From NCBI GenBank assembly GCA_033439265.1, contig JAVTVX010000024.1:682001-746000 (forward strand): 64,000 nt of DNA, read 5' to 3'. Shown here one piece after another: positions 56,108 to 64,000 of this stretch. Position 1 is the stretch's first letter. The number at the start of each line of letters is the position of its first letter. The DNA comes from Dillenia suffruticosa (taxonomy: Eukaryota > Streptophyta > Magnoliopsida > Dilleniales > Dilleniaceae). The notes beneath the pieces are model-generated. The model made no database searches, was not told the origin of the DNA, and was given only the letters and a program-made list of their open reading frames with translations. A program made the translations under genes and the position numbers.

Positions 56108-56853
56108 ATGGGAAGAGGAAGAGTGGAGTTGAAGAGAATAGAGAACAAGATTAACAGGCAAGTAACATTCGCAAAGCGTAGGAATGGTCTTTTGAAGAAA
56201 GCTTACGAGCTTTCCGTTCTTTGCGATGCTGAGGTTGCTCTCATCATCTTCTCCAATAGAGGAAAGCTGTACGAGTTTTGCAGTAGCTCAAGGTATATAA
56301 AATACTTCTACCCATAAACATAAACAACCAAACCAATAAAAAACATTTCCCCCCTCCCCTCCCCTCTCTCTCTGGTTTTAATTCTGATTGTAGATCTGAA
56401 TATTTTGAGTCTTGCGAAATACTGTGAAAGAAAAAAAGGTGGGTTTGGATGGGAGTGCAAGTGTAGTGTGTTTGCCGTTTTGGTGAATGTTTCAGCCTTT
56501 ACAACAGGTTGGGTTGTCTTGCCTTTGCATTGTTTGCTAGATCTGCATCTGGGAAACCCTACATAAAATTTTATTTATTTATTTTAAAAAATAAAATCAC
56601 AAAAAAGGAGATCAAATCCTTCCTGTTTCATACTAGTTTCTGATCTGTTTTTGTTTCCAACTCTTTCTCTTTTCATGCTTTAAAGTTGTAAGTCTCTGCG
56701 TCTTTTTGCCTGTTATTCAAATTATAATTTTGGAAAACACTTTTGTTTTAGGAAAATTTTAACTTTGGTTATTTTTTAAACCGAGAATTAATATGTATAA
56801 GTTTAAATGAATTTTTGTTTTGTTTAGATTATTTTTTTATCTATTCTTAAATT

Positions 56854-56887
<34 letters not shown>

Positions 56888-57143
56888 TTTAGGGTTTTCT
56901 GCAACCTTTTGTCTCTATCTTCTTTCATTCTATTCACTTTCTTGACAAACTATGTTGTCTGTCTCTAGAATTTTTCTTTTTAACTCTCTCTCTCTCTGTG
57001 TCTCACATAATTTTACTCTCTAGATTTTAGGGTTTTTGATTTTTTGATTGGCTCACAAAAGCTGATATCTTATGCCTAGGTATCAGATCTTTGTACTTGT
57101 CTTCTCCATTCCACACTTGAGGTTCTACCTATTTCCAGCGGTT

Positions 57144-57182
<39 letters not shown>

Positions 57183-57957
57183 CATGGAAATCCATAAAAA
57201 GAGTGTTCTTTAATATCCAAATGATCTTTTGGATCCTTCTGTACCTTAAATATCACAACTGAAAATTGTAAATTCCCCTCGATATTAGGTGTTGATTACT
57301 TTTTGTTTGTGGGGGGTGTCATAAATATCGCCAAATGTTCCATCAAATTAGGGTTTTGAGGTCACTTTCTTCCCACGAATTAAGATGAAATACCCAAATC
57401 TTTGGATTTCGTAGAAAAATTGGAATTGGTGACAGCCAAACAAAGGTTTAATGCTAAAATTTGTTCAGATTGGACTTGGATCATATTTCTAACATTCTCG
57501 AGAACTCAGAAAACGTGTCGTTGCTTCAGCTTTCACTTCCCTCGTTTCCTTTTTTCTTTGTTTCTTTTTTTTTTTTCCAAATTTTATATTTCTGAGATTA
57601 TTTTAATTTTGTGATTAGGGTTTTGTTTGTTGGAAATTATTAATTTTCTACGATTTCTTGTTTTCTGTATTGTGCGGAATTCTTATGAAAGTATTCTCTT
57701 TTATTATTTTTTTAATAAAATCTAGTGAAATTTGCTTCATTATTCGTTTTTTAATGAATAACCTTAAATATGTTAGCAATATTTTAGGTAAAAGAAATGC
57801 TATTTGTTTTGAAAAATTTTAAGGATTAACATTTTTCATGAGTTTGACAATCAAAATGCTATTAGCACATATTTTCTTTAACAAATTTTCATGAGCTAAA
57901 ATATTTAATTATTTTGGGACATAAACTCATTAAAAAGTTTGTGATTTTTCCTAACAA

Positions 57958-57990
<33 letters not shown>

Positions 57991-60900
57991 CTTTGCTAGA
58001 AAATTTGGAGAACCCTAGGGGTGAAATCGGAGAGTTTTGGAATAACCCTATTAAACGATGCTTTGGAGATAAAAGAACAAACTATAGTAAAAAATAGTAA
58101 CGTTTCAAAAAATTAAGATTTTATTATGTATGAAGTATATTATATATTCAACTTCTAGTTTCTTTCTAATTATATCATCTTACTTGCATGATTCAAGTAC
58201 AGGTATCCTTTTCTTTTACTAGGTTTTATTTCTAGGTGCAAATTAAAAAGTTAATTTTAGTGATGATTAATTTGACATAGACAGGTACAATCTTGAGATT
58301 TTTTTTTTTTTTTTTTTTTTTTTTATGCCTTAGATTGACTATCTTTAAAGAGAAGGAAATAGTACCAGTTGAGCAACTACAATTTCGAAAACCTTAAAAA
58401 GTATTAATGCGTAATAACTTGCTTGTTGAAGTATCAACTTATTGAGTCCGATTTCCCGCCTTTTCTTTTAATTTTGCCGTTGTTTAAAAGGTTAAATGAA
58501 AATTCATACTCAAATCATTGAACAAATGACTTAAATAGGACATTTGGAGAGATAAAGAGGACATTTGCATGATATTTTCACTTAAGCACACGAAGAATAT
58601 GCCATGTTCATGTTATGATAACAACTCCATGCATGATTTCTTTAGGCATCCCATAATATAGGAAAAAAACCGTACCACTTTCTTTGCAATTTCCGAGGAA
58701 TTTCCCGGGCTTTTTGACAATTCATATAATTGGCCTAATTTGAAAGAAAAATCTAATTAGTTGCTAGTCAATGCTACTGATGAAATACTTAAGGGAATGT
58801 CTCTTTGTTGCTTAGTCTTTACTGATGGGGTCTAAGTCCACTTACAAAATATTTCTGAACATGTCAAGGCCTACTGAAATCGAAGCTCATATTTATGCAA
58901 AATCATCAATTCTGAAACTTTAAATTGATAGAGAATGTTATGCATCTGTATTCTAATATTTTCAATTGACCATATTAGGTTCGAGTAATTATCTTTAAGC
59001 CCCAAAAATATTGAAGTAGATCAAAGTTATAGAAAATCACTAGCTTGCCTTTTGAGATGCCTAATATGCTTTCTGTATTCTGGGTTTTCTCTAATTTTTC
59101 TTTCTTTTTAACTGGTAAAGTTTTGTTTTATTAAATAAGGTTGTTTAATGCTTTCCAAACTTTGTATTTTGGGATTTTAATTACATCTTATTGAACTTTG
59201 GTAATTTTTTAGTGCTGATTTGAAGTTTCGGGTTTGTTTAATTATTTAAATCATATCCTTTGATCTTATTTTATAATTTTTTTTAAAAAATTTAATTGAT
59301 TGAGTTTGCTAATGGTATTGCTGGAAGGTTATTCTAGAGTAAAAGAAACGCATAAAAAGCAACTCTGCAACCCAGGCAGTCATGGGGTTCATTGAAATTA
59401 TGCAATTGGGAGTGATTTTGAAATGCATGGCAAGAAAAATGTGTATGAAGCCTCTGATCAATCCCTGAAAACATGTAATAAAAGTTTGTTTTTAGAGCAA
59501 TGCAAGATCAGACTTACATGTATACCATGGTATGCAATCACAGATACGCATGATCTTAGCTTAATGTAGGCATCTTTTGGCTATGTTGAATAAGAAATGT
59601 ATAGTCTTTTCAGTTTATTGTGTAAGAGCCCACCCATGCTGTAAGAATTTAATGGTGATTGTTCGAGAGAAAACACAATAATAGGGACAATTCTAAGAGG
59701 ATACTCTATATTATTAGACAGTTGGAGCTTTCCTCCATTCATTTGATTTATACTTATTTAAAAATGTTAAAATTCCCTTCTTTTCTTAATTCTGGATTTG
59801 TCTATTTAGCTTTGTGCCATTTTCATGTCTACATTTTGTTTTTATGGACCAGGTTGTCCATTGCTTCTCCTATAAACAATGGGAAGCACTTGGTATAGAA
59901 TTGACAAGTAAGTGTTTTTCTAGAAAAAACAAGAGTTGCTCAAGAACAATTTTAGGAGGACCTCTTTTGTCAATAAGCCTTATTAGCTTGTAAAGGCATT
60001 TCACTGTGTTTAACATGTTACCATAGGAATCTCATTTAGGACATGGTTGTGTAATATTAGCCAGAGATCTGTTACCATGCCATAACATATGGATGCTATA
60101 TCTATCTTATTCTTGCTTGATTGTGGTTATTAGAAAAGAGATTGATTTTTACCTTAAAAATTAGTAGCTAAAATGGGTGGTTATTTGAATATTAAGTTAG
60201 TCGATGTGAGATTTAACGTCCACTGCCCAGATAACAAATTTTACAAATATATGGGTTTGACTCACACATCCAGGCTTTTAATGTAAGCTTGATGAAACAA
60301 AATTGGGTTTTGATATGATTTTGGCTCTCATATCATATTCGAAGAGAATCTGATTTTTACCTTAAAATTAGCTATTTTGATACCATATTTAAAAATAATA
60401 AAAAAAGGAAACAAACCTTGACTCCTATCTTAAAAGATTACTTAAGTGGAGGGTTTCCTAATTCTTGAATTAGTGGATTTATGATCCATACATGGTCCTA
60501 AATTATTCTTTTTTGAGTAACTGTTATATTGTGATTGTTAACATATACATATAATTTGGCGCAAAAGGGAGGTCAAAAGGGATGCCTAGTTATGAGAAAC
60601 ATGCAAAGATTCACGTTTAAACTTCTTTGGCATTACTTGACCAAATTGTTGAAGATGGTGTCCAGAAGGGCGACAAGAAAGGTAGACTTTTGAAATGAGT
60701 TGGAAATATGTAGGAAGGTAGACCCACTCTTGTCGGCGGACATTTTAGAATCCATCCGAAACCACTCTTTTCTGTGATTGTGTTAGGAATTCATGGGAGT
60801 TTGCTAATTCATTGCTTTTGATCTCATGGGGCGATGGCACGTATTATTCAAACCGAGTTGTGTCCAACTGTGTATGGAGAGTGATGGTGAAGGATAAGAA

Positions 60901-62117
60901 AATCCTCATAGTCCTTGCTCCTCTTATTAGGTTTTTACTAGTGAAAAGGCAAGAACAAAATGGTTTTCAACAGAATGCTGTACGTAGTCTGTATCCGAGA
61001 GAGAAGTACTGATTCATGAAAATTTCCGTCTCGTCTTTTTAGATTCTCTTCCTTGCTTTAGAGGAGCTCTTTTTGTAGTTGGATGTGGTACTGCCTTTTA
61101 TGCCTGCATTTCCTCACTTTATTACCCCACAAAATGCTAATGGAATACTAAAGTCGTCATCTTTATATTCCAAGCCTTTAAGAATGTCCTAGATTTGTCC
61201 ATTGTGATGCCTTTCTTAGTGCTTTTTGTTCGGGGTTGTAATTGTTTTGTTTCACTCTATTTTATTATTATTATTATTTTAAAATTTTCATTCCGATGCC
61301 TTTCTATTTATGGCCTATTTTATTGTTATTTTTTTAGATTTATCTTCTCTATTTTATTTTATTTTTATTTTATTTTATTTATATTTATCCTATATTTGTA
61401 TCAAACGACCAACCCTAAAATTTGAAATTAAGGTTTATGTGATTGTTTTTGTTGTTAATATTGTAGATTTGACATATATACTTGGCAAGAGTCATGATAT
61501 GCTGATACGATTTAGCCGCAACAATTTGTGAAATATGTAAAACCATGAGTCAATTACATTGGATCAAAGCCATTCCTTTGATGGAGAAACTATCTCACAG
61601 TTCAGAAATTTCTGTAATTTCCATCAAACTAACATGAAGATCAATGGCACAAAACAATATAATAGAATAATTGGGATTTATATTTTGCATACTGGTCATC
61701 TTGTGGTAGAACATATAAAATTGCCTGACAAAATGTGAACTCTGAAGGCATTTGTATGTATAACAAATATTATAAAGAAACTAAAAGGGAATTCTTTGGA
61801 TTGAAGTAGTCATCTCAGTTATTTTGAAGCGTCCTATTCCCAATGTTTAGAGTACATTCAAAGACCACTTTGTTTGAGTCATGGCCGATAAATCTTGGAA
61901 GATACATCAAGTATGGAATAGGCCTATTTGGAGAGTAAGACATGTATTTATAACTTCAACTTTTCTCTTCGTCTTCAAAATTTTTGGATAAAGTTTTTAA
62001 TTTCCAATTCAATTGATATATTTTGTTTTGTTAAGCAGCATGATGAAAACACTGGAAAGGTATCAAAAGTGTAACTTTGGGGCTCCAGAGACTCATATAT
62101 CAACAAGGGAGGCCCTG
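56108..62117 (+). CDS. SEPALLATA-type MIKC MADS-box protein, 5' part
   Basis: Exon 1 (56108-56292) and exon 2 (62039-62117) encode the first 88 residues in frame. Residues 1-60 are the MADS DNA-binding and dimerisation domain ([20 protein letters not shown], then [20 protein letters not shown]). Residues 61-88 start the intervening domain with '[16 protein letters not shown]' and 'ISTREAL', diagnostic of the SEP1/2/3 (E-class) subfamily. SEP proteins glue floral-organ identity complexes together and bind CArG boxes. The keratin-like and C-terminal exons are absent from the window, which ends in intron 2. Intron 1 is 5746 bp, and such long first introns often carry regulatory sites in this family. 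I cannot separate SEP1/2 from SEP3 without the rest. Confidence 0.95.
56857..57179. repeat. CT microsatellites in SEP intron 1
   Basis: Runs at 56857-56884 and 57147-57179, with shorter ones near 56987 and 56360. Confidence 0.85.
57957..57990. repeat. (AAT)n microsatellite
   Basis: About eleven AAT units in intron 1 of the MADS-box gene. Confidence 0.9.
58299..58390 (-). mobile_element. Short tRNA-derived SINE, family C
   Basis: T26 tract followed by 'cctttaaagagaaggaaatag'-like sequence, 'taccagttgagcaactacaa' (reverse box A). It matches 54763-54857. Lies in SEP intron 1. Confidence 0.6.
58970..58979. promoter_or_regulatory. Perfect CArG box in SEP intron 1
   Basis: CCATATTAGG fits CC(A/T)6GG exactly. 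MADS-domain proteins bind this motif, and SEP and AGAMOUS-type genes are known to have intronic CArG control. A CArG-like CCATAATATAGG is also present near 58650. Confidence 0.6.
61380..61460 (+). mobile_element. RTE-type LINE 3' tail remnant
   Basis: 'atcaaacgaccaaccctaaa' followed by 'atttgaaattaaggtttatg' and a TTG-rich end match the tails at 19597-19708 and 29940-30430. It lies in SEP intron 1 after a T/A-rich stretch. Confidence 0.5.
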
Positions 62118-64000
62118 GTAAATATTATCCTCTTTAATCATATTTTTGTTGCTTATTTATTTCTCTAGCTCCTCCTTTTTGGCTTATACGACTTCATCTA
62201 TGCTAAAAAAATTTTGTTTTCTAATTTGGTTAATAAAAAGAGAAACATTAATACTAGGTTGACTTGCATAAGTAGGTGTTTCCTCAGCTTTTTCTCTATT
62301 GGCTTATGTAAACTAATTTGTTAAATATTCCTATCCTCTTTAATCATATTTTGTTGCTTAGTTGTTTCCCTAGCTCTTGCTATTTGACTACTATTTGATC
62401 CCTCAAATTTAACGTTGTTGTACACAACAACTTGGTTTTAAATGATTACACCATCCACATACGCTGGTGAACTAGTAGGGCAGATGGTTTTTGTGATTAG
62501 ACTATGTTGAATGAGTATCCTAGCATAGCATGAGTTAAGTTACGTGGAAAAAATGTGTCATAAGCTGCTAGAAGTTTGTGTAAGAGATGGATTTAATGAA
62601 GCAAAGCTACTTCTTTAAACCAAAGTAGCAGGCCTAGTAATTCTTCACCAAGTAAGTTTGTCCCGTCCATACCTAGACATTTTGCAGTTACTTCATGAGA
62701 CCACCAGCTTCAGTTCTGAAATAGCTCACATGTATAGATGGATGAGTCTAGGCATGAGGGATGCACCATGCAAGGTGGATAGTGAAAGGGATTCATATTG
62801 ACTAGTAACTTGCAAAAACTAGGACAAGATTTATAACCCTGCAAGTAAATTTTGACCTTAAGCATGAGAAATTGCTGTATGAGAAAGAAAAGACACAGAC
62901 TTCATTGAAACTTGACCCATTCAACAAAGTTTAAAGGGGGTATTGAGGGGGTGCTCAGATATATGCCAAAACTTGACCTTTGTTGTTTGAAAACCATGAT
63001 TTGCATCACTTCCAGTAACATGTTTGTGAAACAACCTTAAACCCCTCAAAGGTTTCAATGCTGCCTTGAAACCTTGGACAGGTGCGATCATTAGAAACCC
63101 TATTTGGAGATTCAGTAGTTGCTGATGACATTTTATTGCTTTGTTAAATATTGTTTGAAAGAAGAAGGTTACATACAGCAAAGGACAGATTGCCATTTAG
63201 AAAGGAATCAGGGGGAAAATCTGGCAAAAAAGATAATCTATTGCCTTAAACCTGTCCAACGTTGAAACAGTAATTCAAAACCCATAATTGAAGTGGCGTT
63301 GTCTTAATTTAAGTAAAGGCTCATTTAATTCTGTAACTAAAACCCATTATTTTGCTAACTGTAATCATCTGATTATTCAGATTAATATTTCATATTTAGT
63401 ATCTTGTTATTTTTCATAAGTCTGATATCTTGGTAAATTAATTTGTTTCTTTCCGAGCGTTGGCATCCAATCATAAGACCGTGGTTCTCAGTATTTTTCT
63501 ACTGCCTGTTTGACTAAAACCGCAGCTTAAAAATCATTGTATAGTTTGCTTGTCCGATGTTTGGAGATTTACTCTCTTTAATATTTTGCATATATAATAG
63601 ATTTATTTGGCTTAAATAAATCTTATTTTATTAATTTGAAACAGATTATGATGAGTAATCTAGTCATAATAATTTTGTAACAAATTAATAATAGGATAAT
63701 TTCGTGTAAAATCCTATTATATTCATTTGGTTTCTAACAGAATAGAACCTATGTCGTATGCAGTGGTTCTGATGTGTTGGAGAGTCATACATGATTACCT
63801 CTAACTAGATTGACATCGTGTTTGGTCAAAATTTGGAAGTTGAAGATCTGTAAAGTTTAACCTAGATGTCCATTTTTACCCGAATTGGCCCACTGATTGT
63901 ATTTTAGGTGGGCTCTATTTTGAACCGGATTTGGGCTTTTGGGCCTCTATTATGTAGCCCCAAGAGGAGTTTTGTTTGAGGTTGACATGTTGTCCGTCAA
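62118..64000 (+). other. SEP intron 2, incomplete
   Basis: It starts with the donor GTAAAT after the 'REAL' codons. No further MADS K-domain exon (for example a 'LSSQQEYLKLK' type sequence) was found before the window ends. A minus-strand open frame at 62921-63196 is unrecognised and treated as chance. Confidence 0.7.

Noticed and set aside
62921-63196. 91-codon minus-strand open frame in SEP intron 2
   Set aside because: No recognised domain and no supporting promoter or splice signals; treated as chance.

Overview
This is a nuclear genomic window from a flowering plant. The evidence is AT-rich spacers, many GT-AG introns, plant-specific transcription-factor families (WRKY, SBP-box, MIKC MADS-box), a miR156 target site, and several plant transposon classes (Ty1/copia, hAT, tRNA-derived SINEs, RTE-type LINE tails). 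The long introns and slowly evolving proteins suit a dicot or early-diverging, possibly woody lineage. The species cannot be named from the sequence alone. There are no bacterial operons, CRISPR arrays or rRNA/tRNA genes. I rebuilt exon structures by hand from splice consensus and reading-frame continuity.

Layout. 1-5.6 kb is AT-rich spacer with old SINEs and CT microsatellites. 5.68-7.76 kb holds a two-exon group IIc WRKY gene (WRKY75-like, 190 aa). 9.1-12.7 kb is a dead Ty1/copia retrotransposon on the minus strand carrying a palindromic 24-bp tandem repeat. 16.1-24.2 kb is a 14-exon gene for a DUF1664 membrane/coiled-coil protein (353 aa), with a 949-bp hAT element, a SINE and a GC-AG intron. 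24.5-26.1 kb is a SINE cluster. 26.3-35.2 kb is the 19-exon gene for the DNA primase large subunit (PRIM2, 449 aa), with an E2F site in its promoter and a 395-bp hAT MITE, a LINE tail, a SINE and a 365-bp duplication in its introns. 39.8-42.1 kb is an SBP-box gene (SPL13-like, 390 aa) with a miR156 site. 43.7-44.0 kb is a small one-exon gene (96 aa). 44-55.6 kb has no gene that I can support. 56.1 kb to the window edge is the 5' part of a SEPALLATA-type MADS-box gene with a 5.7-kb first intron; its remaining exons lie outside the window. All supported host genes are on the plus strand.

The genes do not form one pathway. They are stress/senescence transcription (WRKY), an organelle or membrane protein of unknown role (DUF1664), DNA replication priming (PRIM2), phase change (SPL/miR156) and floral identity (SEP). 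I found no wholly new biological system. The most interesting material is how mobile elements have reshaped the introns: hAT elements with intact 8-bp target duplications, a SINE inserted about 12 nt upstream of a primase 3' splice site, and a partial exon duplication whose second copy lost its splice donor. A tRNA-derived SINE family recurs throughout the window.
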